Part shown: positions 34,028-42,075 of the stretch, in pieces
Layout: the number at the start of each line of letters is the position of its first letter
Numbering within the stretch: position 1 is the first letter of the stretch
DNA from: Symbioplanes lichenis
GTDB lineage: Bacteria; Actinomycetota; Actinomycetes; Mycobacteriales; Micromonosporaceae
Direction: 5' to 3'
NCBI RefSeq assembly: GCF_030709675.1
Contig: NZ_JAUZQD010000004.1
Span: 372,001-436,000 of the forward strand
DNA length: 64,000 nt
Made by a program: the position numbers and the translations under genes
Notes under the pieces: generated by a model
What the model saw: the letters and a program-made list of their open reading frames with translations, nothing else
The model's database searches: none
Told to the model about the DNA's origin: nothing

Positions 34028-35428
34028 TCACACTATGAGGTTGAGGAGCAGGACAAACACGAATCCGACGACCGAAATGATCGTCTCCATGACCGACCAG
34101 GTCTTGATCGTCTGGCCCACGGTCATCCCGAAGTACTCCTTGACGAGCCAGAAACCCGCGTCGTTCACGTGCGAGAAGAAGAGCGACCCGCAGCCGATCG
34201 CCAGTGCCAGCAGCGCCACCTCCGGCTTGTCCAGCGTCTGGGCCAGCGGCGCGACGATGCCCGCGGCCGTGATCGTCGCCACGGTGGCCGAGCCGGTGGC
34301 GATCCGGATGCCGACCGCGACCAGCCAGCCCAGCAGCAGGGCCGAGATGTTCGCCGACTCGGCCGCGTTGGCCACCACGTTGCCCACGCCCGCGTCGACC
34401 AGCACCTGCTTGAAACCGCCGCCCGCGGCCACGATGAGCAGGATGCCCGCGATCGGGGGCAGCGACCCGCCGATGACCGCGGAGGTCTCCGAGCGGTTGA
34501 AGCCCGCGCCGCGGCCCAGGGTCACCATGGCCAGCAGCAGGCCGAGGAGCAGGGCGACGACGGGCTCACCGAGGATTTCGAAGATCGTCCGGACCCGGGT
34601 GCCCTCGTCCATGGTCAGCTCGGCGATCGCGCGCAGCAGCATGAGCACGATCGGCAGCAGCACGGTCCCCACGGCCGCCCAGAAGCTCGGAGTCCGGCGA
34701 CGGGCGGGTTCGGCGACGCCTTCCTCCTTGACGGTGTCGACCGGGTCGGCCACCCGGGCCGGGACGGGCACGTGCACGTACCGGGTGATGAAGTTGCCGA
34801 AGACCGGCCCCGCGATGATCACCGTGGGGATCGCGCAGATGAGGCCGAAGGCCAAGGTCAGGCCGAGGTCGGCGCCGAGGCTCGACACCGCCACCAGCGG
34901 CCCGGGGTGCGGCGGCACGAGGCCGTGCAGGACCGAGAGGCCGGCCAGGGCGGGGATGCCGATCTTCAGCAGGTTCATCCCGGTACGCTGGGCGACGAGC
35001 AGCACGATCGGGACCAGCAGCACCACGCCGACCTCGAAGAAGAGCGGCAGGCCGATCAGAGCGGCGACACCGGCCAGGGCCCACGGCAGCGCGTTGCCCG
35101 AGAAGCGGCGCACGATCGTGCCCACGATGCCGTCGGCGCCGCCCGACTCCGACAGCAGGGCGCCGATCATCGAGCCCAGGGCGATCAGCAGGCCGACGCT
35201 GCCGACCGTGCTGCCCACCCCGGCGGTGAAGGAGTCGACGGTGTCGCCGGCGGCGGCACCCGCGGTGAGGCCGAGCACGGCCGCGCCGACGATGAGAGCG
35301 AGGAACGGATGCCACTTGGCCCAGGCGATGAGGAGGATGACGGCCGCGATGCCGAGCACCGCGGCCAGGACGAGGTGGCCGTCACTGGCGGAGGTGATCG
35401 CCTCCGCGGCGAGGACGTGATCAGGCAT
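34028..35428 (-). CDS. GntP-family gluconate-type permease
   Basis: 466 residues with about 12-14 membrane segments, of the gluconate:proton symporter family. Typical parts are GLLIALGSMIGALLSESGGA, LPLFFEVGVVLLVPI, LVPPHPGPLVAVSSLGADLG, TGSATVATITAAGIVAPL and LFFSHVNDAGFWLVKEYFGM, all hallmarks of GntP. It would import gluconate or another sugar acid. The ATG at 35428 was chosen because the family N-terminus starts there; the open frame extends far upstream as an antisense shadow. A CCAAACTTCCG element 14 bp upstream resembles the LacI-type palindromes elsewhere in the window. Confidence 0.92.
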   Translation of the reverse strand: MPDHVLAAEAITSASDGHLVLAAVLGIAAVILLIAWAKWHPFLALIVGAAVLGLTAGAAAGDTVDSFTAGVGSTVGSVGLLIALGSMIGALLSESGGADGIVGTIVRRFSGNALPWALAGVAALIGLPLFFEVGVVLLVPIVLLVAQRTGMNLLKIGIPALAGLSVLHGLVPPHPGPLVAVSSLGADLGLTLAFGLICAIPTVIIAGPVFGNFITRYVHVPVPARVADPVDTVKEEGVAEPARRRTPSFWAAVGTVLLPIVLMLLRAIAELTMDEGTRVRTIFEILGEPVVALLLGLLLAMVTLGRGAGFNRSETSAVIGGSLPPIAGILLIVAAGGGFKQVLVDAGVGNVVANAAESANISALLLGWLVAVGIRIATGSATVATITAAGIVAPLAQTLDKPEVALLALAIGCGSLFFSHVNDAGFWLVKEYFGMTVGQTIKTWSVMETIISVVGFVFVLLLNLIV

Positions 35429-37039
35429 GCCGCGGCCGTACCCAAACTTCCGGGCGGTCAACCGTTTGCCCGGCCAGGGTCGTGGGTACGGGACGCCGCC
35501 CGCCTGCGCCCGGCCGACGCGGCCTGGGCGTTCGCGCTGCGGGCGGGGCTGGCCGTCGCCCTCCCGCTGGTCGCGCTGATCCTCGCCGGGCACACCGCCT
35601 GGGCGGGCATCGCCACGTTCGGCTCGTTCGCCGCGCTCTACGCGCGCGACGCGCACTACCGCTCGCGCGGGCGGGTGGTCGCGGCGGCCGGCCTGGGCCT
35701 GACCGTCGCGGTCTTCCTGGGTACGCTCGCCGCCCTCGCCGCCGCCCCGGAGCTCCCGGGCATCGTGGCGGTCTCGCTGGTGGGCGCGGCCGCCACCTGG
35801 CTGTGCGCGGTGTTCCGGGTCGGCCCGCCCGCCGGCCTCATGTTCGCCTTCGCCACGGCTGTGTCCGCCGCCGTCCCCGCCACGACCGCCGACCTGTGGC
35901 GCCACCCCGCCCTGACCGCCGGGGCGGCCGCCGCCGCCTGGGTGATCGCCATGGCCGGCGCCGCCGTCGACCGGGACGCCCCGCGCCGCCTCGCCGTGGC
36001 GCGAGCCCTGCGCCGCGCCGCCGGGGTGCTCGACGCGCCCGCGGGTCCGGCCGGTCTGCGCGTACGCCATCTGGCCGCCACCGCCGTCGCCCAGGCCTGG
36101 GCCGCCCTGCCCGCCCGCGGTGCCGCCGCCCTCGAGGCGCTCGTGGCCCGGGCGGAGTCCGCGCTGGCCGGGCTCGGCACGCGCGAGGAGTTGCTCGGCC
36201 TCGCGGACGCCGTCGCCCGCCGCGGTCCCGTGCCGGAAGTGGCGTCCACGGCCACGGAGGCGGCCGGGATCACCGGCCGTCATCTCAGTGACTCCGGCTA
36301 CCGCGATCTGCTGCGCGGTCCCGTCCGGGGCACCGCCCTCGGCGGCCCGCTGCTGGTCGCGGCGGCCCGGGTCGCCCTCGGCGCGCTGGCCGCGGGGGCC
36401 GTCGCCGGGCTGCTGGCCCAGCTCACCGGGCTCGGCCACCCGTACTGGGCGGCGGTGTCGGCCGTGGCCGTGCTGCAGGGCACCAACCTGCTGGTCTCGC
36501 TGCACCGGGGCCTGCAACGAGCCCTGGGTACGCTCGCCGGCCTCGTCGTGGCCGCGCTGGCCCTCGCCCTCCCGGGCGACACGTGGACCCTCGTGGCCGG
36601 CATCGTCGCCGCCCAGGTCGTCGCCGAGCTGCTCGTCATCCGCAACTACGGGCTGGCCATGCTCGCGGTCACGCCCCTGGCCCTGCTCGTCGGCGAGCTG
36701 GGCGCCGCCACACCGCCGCTCGACCTGCTCCGCGACCGGCTGGTCCAGACGGTGCTCGGCTGCGTCATCGGCCTGCTGTGCGCGGCCGCCGTCCGCACCC
36801 GGGTGGCCGCCAAGCACCTCGACCTGGCCGTCGCCGCCTGCGAGCACACCACGGCCGGCCTGGCCCGCACCCGCGAGACCCGCCCCGGCGCCGCCGAGCG
36901 CCTGCTGGTCGCCCAGCTCACGGCGCTGCGCGAGGCGTACGACGTGGCCTCCGGCGAACCGGGCCTGACCCCCGCCGCCACCGACCGCGTCCTCACCGCC
37001 GAGCGCAACGCCCGCCTCGCCCTCGCCCGGTCCGCCTGA
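35417..37039 (+). CDS. FUSC-family (fusaric acid resistance-like) membrane protein
   Basis: Up to 540 residues with two blocks of membrane segments, about residues 35-190 and 315-460, separated and followed by Ala/Arg-rich cytoplasmic helices. GHTAWAGIATFGSFAALYAR near the start and GHPYWAAVSAVAVLQGTNLL in the second block are the repeated FUSC motif. Such proteins are thought to export aromatic acids or other small anions. No good start is visible: the only GTG near the beginning (35417) overlaps the first 12 bases of the divergent permease gene, so the true start may be a rare codon further in. Confidence 0.78.
   Translation: MIRHAAAVPKLPGGQPFARPGSWVRDAARLRPADAAWAFALRAGLAVALPLVALILAGHTAWAGIATFGSFAALYARDAHYRSRGRVVAAAGLGLTVAVFLGTLAALAAAPELPGIVAVSLVGAAATWLCAVFRVGPPAGLMFAFATAVSAAVPATTADLWRHPALTAGAAAAAWVIAMAGAAVDRDAPRRLAVARALRRAAGVLDAPAGPAGLRVRHLAATAVAQAWAALPARGAAALEALVARAESALAGLGTREELLGLADAVARRGPVPEVASTATEAAGITGRHLSDSGYRDLLRGPVRGTALGGPLLVAAARVALGALAAGAVAGLLAQLTGLGHPYWAAVSAVAVLQGTNLLVSLHRGLQRALGTLAGLVVAALALALPGDTWTLVAGIVAAQVVAELLVIRNYGLAMLAVTPLALLVGELGAATPPLDLLRDRLVQTVLGCVIGLLCAAAVRTRVAAKHLDLAVAACEHTTAGLARTRETRPGAAERLLVAQLTALREAYDVASGEPGLTPAATDRVLTAERNARLALARSA
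35442..35452. promoter_or_regulatory. CCAAACTTCCG element upstream of the GntP-type permease
   Basis: It differs by one base from CGAAACTTCCG at 10745-10755. It lies 14 bp before the permease start codon and could place that gene under the same LacI-type control. Weak on its own. Confidence 0.35.
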
Positions 37040-37122
37040 CACTCCCTGGGTGCGGTGCGGCCTGGTAGCGGCACGAGCGCCGGACGAGTCTCGAGGGGTC
37101 ACGTCACTCGGGAGGATTTGTC

Positions 37123-38199
37123 ATGCGCTACACGCTGCTGGGCCGGTCGGGCCTGCGGGTCTCGGAGTTCGCGCTCGGGACCATGACCTTCGGCGAGGGC
37201 TGGGGGTGGGGCGTGCCGGAGGAGACGGCCGCGCGGCTGCTGGACGTCTATGCGGACGCGGGCGGCAACTTCGTCGACACGGCCGATGTCTACACCGGCG
37301 GGACGTCGGAGGAGATCGTCGGGCGGGCGCTGCGGGGGCGGCGGGACCGGTTCGTGGTCGGGACGAAGTTCACCGGGCAGACCACGCCCGGCGACCTCAA
37401 CTCGGCCGGGAACCACCGGAAGAACCTGGCCCGGTCGGTGGAGGCGAGCCTGCGGCGGCTCGGCACCGACTACATCGACGTGCTGTGGGTGCACGCGCGG
37501 GACACGCTCACGCCGCTGCCCGAGCTGATGCGCGCGCTCGACGACCAGGTGCGCGCGGGCAAGGTGCTGCACGTGGGCGTCTCGGACTGGCCGGCCTGGG
37601 AGATCGCGCGGGCGAACACGCTGGCCGAGCTGCGGGACTGGTCGCCGTTCGTGGGGGTGCAGGCGCGGTACAACCTGCTCAGCCGCACGCCCGAGGCCGA
37701 GCTGCTGCCGGTGGCCCGGGCCGACGACCTGGCCGTGCTGGCCTGGGGACCGCTGGCCGAGGGCCGGCTCACCGGCAAGTATCTGACGGGCGGGCAGGGG
37801 CGGCGGGACCGCGGCGGGTTCGACTTCACCCGGGACGGCGACGACGAGGTCGTCCGGGAGGTCGTGGCCGTCGCCGGGGCCGCCGGCCGGACGCCCGCCG
37901 AGGTCGCCTTCGCGTGGCTGCGCTCGCGGCCGGGCACGATCGTCCCGGTGCTCGGGGCCACGAGCGAGCAGCAGCTGACCGCCAACCTCGCGGCCGCCGG
38001 CGTCGAGCTGGACGACGACGCGCTGCGCCGGCTGGACGCGGTGAGCGAGCCGCCGCCGGTCTTCCCGGCCGACGTCATGAACCGCGAGGACATGGTCGCC
38101 ATGGTCTACGGCGACCGCTGGCGCGAGGTGACCGACCGGCGCCACGCCGCGCGCCGGCCGATCCTCGACAACGAGCGCTGGGCGCCTCAGAACCAGTAG
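37123..38199 (+). CDS. Aldo/keto reductase
   Basis: 358 residues of the NAD(P)H-dependent aldo/keto reductase barrel. Seen are RYTLLGRSGLRVSEFALGTM, the catalytic Asp/Tyr region FVDTADVYTGGTSEEIVGRA, the catalytic Lys in VVGTKF and His in VLWVHARDTLTPLPELM, and the cofactor part near GTIVPVLGATSEQQLTANL. The family reduces aldehydes and ketones. The ATG follows GGGAGG at a good distance. It lies 83 bp after the FUSC-like gene and its 3' end overlaps the converging monooxygenase gene by 13 bp. Confidence 0.92.
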   Translation: MRYTLLGRSGLRVSEFALGTMTFGEGWGWGVPEETAARLLDVYADAGGNFVDTADVYTGGTSEEIVGRALRGRRDRFVVGTKFTGQTTPGDLNSAGNHRKNLARSVEASLRRLGTDYIDVLWVHARDTLTPLPELMRALDDQVRAGKVLHVGVSDWPAWEIARANTLAELRDWSPFVGVQARYNLLSRTPEAELLPVARADDLAVLAWGPLAEGRLTGKYLTGGQGRRDRGGFDFTRDGDDEVVREVVAVAGAAGRTPAEVAFAWLRSRPGTIVPVLGATSEQQLTANLAAAGVELDDDALRRLDAVSEPPPVFPADVMNREDMVAMVYGDRWREVTDRRHAARRPILDNERWAPQNQ

Positions 38200-39590
38200 G
38201 CGAGCGCCTCCCGCAGCCCCGGCCCGTCCGCCCAGGCGACGTGCCCGTCCGGTCGCAGCAGCACGGCCCTGTCGCTGGGTCGCAGGTCGACGCGGTCCTT
38301 CCACTCGGCCGCCTCGGCGAGCACGGGCTCGGGGCCGAGCAGCACCGGCCGGCCCTCGCGCAGCAAGCCCGGCTCACCCGGCCAGAAGGTGCCGGCGAGC
38401 GGGTGCGTACCGGGCCCGGGATAGCGGACGTCGCCGGCGAGCAGCGCTCCCATCCGGCGCAGCGGCTGCTCGTCGGCGACCAGCTCCTGGAAGATCTCGC
38501 GCAGCGCGTCGGCCGCCGGGTCGAGCCCGCGCCGCAGCGCCACCTGCGCCTGGGTGTGCAGCAGGGTGCGCGCCCCGGCCAGGTGCCGCTCGGCGTGATA
38601 GGTGTCCAGCAGCCCGGCCGGTGCCGATCCCCGCACCGCGGCGGCGAGCTTCCACGCGAGGTTGACCGTGTCGAGCAGCCCGGCGTTGAGCGCCACCCCG
38701 GTCGCCGGGAAGAGGTGGGCGGCGTCCCCGGCCACGAAGACCCGCCCGCTGCGGTACGCCGACGCCTGCCGAGCCTTGAATGTGAACCGCGACAGCCGCG
38801 TGGAGCCCGTCATCGGCAGCTCCGCCCCGAGTACGCGCCGGATGCTGTGACCCAGCTCGGCGAGCGTCATCGGGGTGTCGTCGTCGTACGTGTCCTCCTC
38901 GTCGAGCGTGACGGACACGAGAATCTCCTGGTCCCCCGCCGGGCCGAACGCGAACACGCCCGTGTCCGTCCGCGTGAACCCCGCCGCCATCCGGCCCCGC
39001 CCCGGGATGTCGAGCTCGCCGCCGTCGAGACAAGGGACGGTCACGCGACCGATCCGGTTGACCTCCGGATAGGTGGTGCCCGGGAACCCGATGCCGGCCA
39101 GCTCCCGCACGCGGCTGCGGGGACCGTCACAGCCCACGAGGTACGGCACCTCGGCCGTCCACGCGCCGGCGGGGCCGCGTACCTCCGCCGTCACGGTGTG
39201 CTCGTCCTGCCGCAGACCGGTCAGCTCGTGCCCGTGGCGGATCTCCGCGCCGAGCTCCCGGGCCCGGTCGGCGAGCAGGCGCTCGAGCCGTGCCTGGGGC
39301 AGCCCGATCGCACGCATCGGAGCATCCTCCAGACCGGTGAAATCCAGGTGCACCCCGCCGTACGGGAAGCGGGGCGCCGGAAGCGGCTGGTGCGCGGCCG
39401 CCTCGAACCGCTCCAGCTCGCCCCGCATCCGCAGCAGACCGAGGATCTGGCCGCCGAGCCCGCCCGCCCTCGCACCCTCCCAGGGCTCCGAGCGCCGCTC
39501 CAGCACCAGCGGCCGCACCCCGGCCAGGCACAGCTCGCCCGCCAGCATCAGCCCCGCCGGCCCCGCCCCCACGATCAGCACATCCGTCAC
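38187..39590 (-). CDS. FAD-dependent aromatic-type monooxygenase
   Basis: 467 residues of the PHBH/PheA-like flavoprotein hydroxylase family. The Rossmann FAD site is VLIVGAGPAGLMLAGELCLA, the DG motif is LVGCDGPRSRVRE, and the GD motif is VFVAGDAAHLFPATGVALNA, followed by LAWKLAAAV. A C-terminal thioredoxin-like end is typical of tetracycline- and polyketide-hydroxylating members. It would use NADPH, FAD and oxygen to hydroxylate an aromatic or polyketide substrate. I chose the GTG at 39590, preceded by GGGGGA, over the longer ATG frame. No pathway partner is adjacent. Confidence 0.9.
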   Translation of the reverse strand: MTDVLIVGAGPAGLMLAGELCLAGVRPLVLERRSEPWEGARAGGLGGQILGLLRMRGELERFEAAAHQPLPAPRFPYGGVHLDFTGLEDAPMRAIGLPQARLERLLADRARELGAEIRHGHELTGLRQDEHTVTAEVRGPAGAWTAEVPYLVGCDGPRSRVRELAGIGFPGTTYPEVNRIGRVTVPCLDGGELDIPGRGRMAAGFTRTDTGVFAFGPAGDQEILVSVTLDEEDTYDDDTPMTLAELGHSIRRVLGAELPMTGSTRLSRFTFKARQASAYRSGRVFVAGDAAHLFPATGVALNAGLLDTVNLAWKLAAAVRGSAPAGLLDTYHAERHLAGARTLLHTQAQVALRRGLDPAADALREIFQELVADEQPLRRMGALLAGDVRYPGPGTHPLAGTFWPGEPGLLREGRPVLLGPEPVLAEAAEWKDRVDLRPSDRAVLLRPDGHVAWADGPGLREALAYWF

Positions 39591-39674
39591 CGATATCCCC
39601 CATTTCCGCAGCTGGAGCGCCGATTGTGGACGAAACGGGGGGTCTTGCCGCAAGCCCCCTGTGCCCCGGTATGG

Positions 39675-40520
39675 TCAAGGGGCAGGGAGCGCCGCGAGCC
39701 ACGACCGCGGACCCCGGTGCTGGACCCGCACGGTCGCCACCTCGATCGCCCGGCGCAGGGCGTCGGTCAGGTCCGCTCCGCGAGCGATCGCCACTGCCAG
39801 CGCGCCGTGGAAGGCGTCGCCCGCGCCGGCCGTGTCGACCGCCTGGACCGCGGGCACGACCAGCTCGCCCGCTGCCTCGCCCGACCACCACCGCACCGGA
39901 TCGGGCCCGTGCGTGATCGCCCCCTGCCGGACCCCGAGCGCGCGCAGGGCCGCCTCGACCTCGCCGCCGCCCGGCGGGCGGAACACCGCGGAGCAGGCCG
40001 TCACCGTCGCCACCGGGAGCAGTTCCGCGAAGACCGGCCGCCAGCTGCCCGCGTCGAGCACCAGCGGCCGCCCGCTGCGCGCGGCCGCCCGGGCGAGGTC
40101 CGGGTGATGACCGTCCGCCAGCACGGCGTCCGCCCCGGCGAAGATCCGATCATCGGGTACGCCCACCGCGGCGCCCCGGGCATTGCGGCTGACCACGGTC
40201 CGCTCCCCCGTGGCGTCCAGCACCGTCACCGCGGACACCGGCGGCGGCGCGTCACCGATCGCCGTGTCGACGAGGCGGATCCCGTACGCGGCGAGGTCGG
40301 CCCGGATCAGACCGCCCAGCGGATGCGGGCCGACCGCCGTGACCAGCGTGACGTCGGCCCCCAGCGCCGCGGCGGTGATGGCGGCGTTCGTGGCCGGGCC
40401 GCCCGCCGCGGTGTCGGTGCGCAGCGACTCGACCTTCTCGTCGGGGCCGGGCAGCCGCTCGACCCGCTGGATCAGGTCGACCGTGGCGAGCCCGGCGCAG
40501 ACGATCCGCGGGGCCGGCAC
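39675..40520 (-). CDS. PfkB-family carbohydrate kinase
   Basis: 281 residues of the ribokinase/PfkB fold. Seen are the sugar-binding start ATVDLIQRVERLPGPDEKVE, the Gly-rich GGPATNAAITAAALGADV and the second PfkB signature DTAGAGDAFHGALAVA with the catalytic Asp. It would phosphorylate a sugar or nucleoside with ATP in the cytoplasm; the second signature lacks nothing essential. Start is a GTG at 40520. It follows a broken small gene by 4 bp, so the two were probably one transcript. Substrate unknown; ketohexokinase-like and ribokinase-like activities are both possible. Confidence 0.88.
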   Translation of the reverse strand: MPAPRIVCAGLATVDLIQRVERLPGPDEKVESLRTDTAAGGPATNAAITAAALGADVTLVTAVGPHPLGGLIRADLAAYGIRLVDTAIGDAPPPVSAVTVLDATGERTVVSRNARGAAVGVPDDRIFAGADAVLADGHHPDLARAAARSGRPLVLDAGSWRPVFAELLPVATVTACSAVFRPPGGGEVEAALRALGVRQGAITHGPDPVRWWSGEAAGELVVPAVQAVDTAGAGDAFHGALAVAIARGADLTDALRRAIEVATVRVQHRGPRSWLAALPAP

Positions 40521-40524
40521 CGGC

Positions 40525-40680
40525 TCAGTCGGCGAGCTCGGAGAAGAACGTGCCGACGTTGCGGAACATCTCGGCGACGCCGTCCCCGATGCCCTGCGCG
40601 ATGTCGGCCGCGGGCTCCGGGTTGGTGCCGATTTAGAAGACGACGAGGCCGAGCAGAATCCAGCCGGCGACCTTCTTCAC
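40525..40680 (-). pseudogene. Small membrane protein gene with in-frame TAA
   Basis: A GTG at 40680 with GGGGAG upstream starts KKVAGWILLGLVVF, meets TAA at 40633-40635, and continues in the same frame as IGTNPEPAADIAQGIGDGVA then EMFRNVGTFFSELAD to a stop at 40525-40527. Actinobacterial proteins of this type have one N-terminal membrane segment and a similar tail. The TAA replaces what is probably TAC (Tyr), a single-base nonsense change. The frame is otherwise intact on both sides, so the mutation looks recent, or it is a sequencing error. Confidence 0.75.
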
Positions 40681-40793
40681 GGTCCGCTCCCCTCGACGGC
40701 GGTGTCCCGGCCGTGATCCTGACACACGATCACGGCACTGAGCTGCCGGGACGCGCTGATCGTGAGCACTTTTCCGGGTTCCGGCGCGGTTAT

Positions 40794-40837
40794 ATGACGT
40801 ACGTCATCCAAGCTTGCCGCTATTAGATGACGGTCAT
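40794..40837. promoter_or_regulatory. Two ATGAC palindromes upstream of an SDR gene
   Basis: ATGACGTACGTCAT (40794-40807) is a perfect 14-bp palindrome and ATGACGGTCAT (40827-40837) a perfect one around a central G. Both use the half-site ATGAC. Their centres are 31-32 bp apart, about three helical turns. The second lies 11 bp before the SDR start codon, so a repressor of unknown identity is likely. Confidence 0.7.
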
Positions 40838-40848
40838 AATCTTTCCGC

Positions 40849-41520
40849 ATGGACATCACGAACGCCGTCGCCCTCGTCACCGGAGCCAACCGCGGTCTCG
40901 GCCGCCACCTCGCCGAGCAGCTCACGCAGCGCGGGGCGAAGGTCTACGCCGCCGCCCGCGACCCGCGGACCGTCGACCTGCCCGGGGTCGTCCCGCTGCA
41001 CCTCGACGTCACGGACCACGACTCGGTGGCCCGGGCCGCCGCGGCCGCCGGCGACGTCACCCTGCTGATCAACAACGCCGGCAGCGCCACCGGCACGAAC
41101 CTGCTCACCGGCGACCTCGCCGGCGTCCGGACCGAGATGGAGACGCACTACTTCGGCACGCTGGCCGTCACCCGCGCCTTCGCCCCCGTCATCGAGGCCA
41201 ACGGCGGCGGCGCGATCCTCAACGTGCTGTCCGTGCTGTCGTGGCTGCACCCGGGCGGCGCCGGGGCGTACGCGGCGGCCAAGGCGGCCGAGTGGGGGCA
41301 GACCAACGCCGTGCGCGACCTGCTCGCCCCGCGCGGCATCCAGGTGAGCGCGCTGCACGTGGGCTACATGGACACCGACATGGCCGCGCACATCCCGGCC
41401 GACCAGAAGATCGCGCCGGACCTGGTCGCCACGATCGCTCTAGACGGGATCGCCGAGGGCCGGGACGAGATCATCGCGGACGAGGTCACCCGCGCCGTGA
41501 AAGCCGGCCTGGCGGGCTGA
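40849..41520 (+). CDS. Short-chain dehydrogenase/reductase
   Basis: 223 residues of the classical SDR fold. The cofactor loop is TGANRGLGRHLAEQL (TGxxxGxG), followed by LDVTD and the LLINNAGSATG motif. The catalytic region is LSVLSWLHPGGAGAYAAAKA, with Tyr and Lys in the YxxxK arrangement. It would use NAD(P)H to reduce or oxidise a carbonyl compound. Two palindromes directly upstream indicate specific repression. A close relative in the same window is at 61536-62246; both share VDLPGVVPL and AGDVTLLINNAG. Confidence 0.9.
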   Translation: MDITNAVALVTGANRGLGRHLAEQLTQRGAKVYAAARDPRTVDLPGVVPLHLDVTDHDSVARAAAAAGDVTLLINNAGSATGTNLLTGDLAGVRTEMETHYFGTLAVTRAFAPVIEANGGGAILNVLSVLSWLHPGGAGAYAAAKAAEWGQTNAVRDLLAPRGIQVSALHVGYMDTDMAAHIPADQKIAPDLVATIALDGIAEGRDEIIADEVTRAVKAGLAG

Positions 41521-41524
41521 CAAA

Positions 41525-41590
41525 GGCGCCGGCCGCGCCGCTTCCCGGCGCCGGTCAAGCCGCTCTCAGGCGCCGGTCACGCCGTCGATG
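41525..41590. repeat. Three 22-bp tandem units at a convergent junction
   Basis: Units begin at 41525, 41547 and 41569, each starting GGCGCCGG. GGCGCCGGTCAAGCCG (41547-41562) and GGCGCCGGTCACGCCG (41569-41584) differ by one base. The stop codon of the minus-strand DUF664/DinB gene (41566-41568) ends unit 2, and unit 3 is its coding 3' end. Confidence 0.75.
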
Positions 41591-42075
41591 CCCTCGCGCA
41601 GGAAGTCGGCGTGACCGTTGTGCCGGCCGTACTCGAGCAGCACGTGCACCATGACCATCCGCAGCGACACCTCCTGCTCCCAGCGCGGCTGGTAGCCCAC
41701 GGCGTCGAGCGAATCGGCCGCCTGCTCGATGCGGCGCGCGTGCGCCACTTCGGCCTCCCACGCCGCGAACGCCTCGGCGCGGGTGGAGCCGCTCGCGTCG
41801 TACGCGGCCTGGAAGTTCATCTCGTCCGACCAGACCAGCGGAATGTCGTGGTCCTCGAACACCCGGCGGAACCAGGTGCGCTCGACCTCGGCCAGGTGCC
41901 GCACGAGCCCGAGCAGGCTCAACGTGGACGGCGGCGACGACTGCTCGCGCAGCTGGCCGTCGGTGAGCCCGGCGCACTTCAGGGCCAGGGTCGCGCGGTG
42001 ATAGTCGAGGAAGGCGCGCAGGGTCTCCCGCTCGCCTCCGGTGAGCGGCGGGCCGATGCGGTCGTCGGTGGTCAT
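41566..42075 (-). CDS. DinB-like / DUF664 protein
   Basis: 169 residues of the DinB/YfiT-like four-helix metalloenzyme superfamily, nearest to DUF664. Metal-ligand histidines are probably those in LLGLVRHLAEVERTWFRR, and in YGRHNGHADFLREGIDG, the standard C-terminal signature. Some actinobacterial members are mycothiol-dependent transferases, so detoxification is plausible. It overlaps the stop of the MmyB-type regulator upstream by 4 bp (ATGA), so the two are translationally coupled. The 3' end is part of the 22-bp repeat array. Confidence 0.88.
   Translation of the reverse strand: MTTDDRIGPPLTGGERETLRAFLDYHRATLALKCAGLTDGQLREQSSPPSTLSLLGLVRHLAEVERTWFRRVFEDHDIPLVWSDEMNFQAAYDASGSTRAEAFAAWEAEVAHARRIEQAADSLDAVGYQPRWEQEVSLRMVMVHVLLEYGRHNGHADFLREGIDGVTGA

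Noticed and set aside
34169..37039. A 956-codon open frame on the plus strand
   Set aside because: Its first 400 codons are the antisense of the GntP-type permease gene and code Arg/Gln/Asp-rich nonsense; only the FUSC-like part from about 35417 is real.
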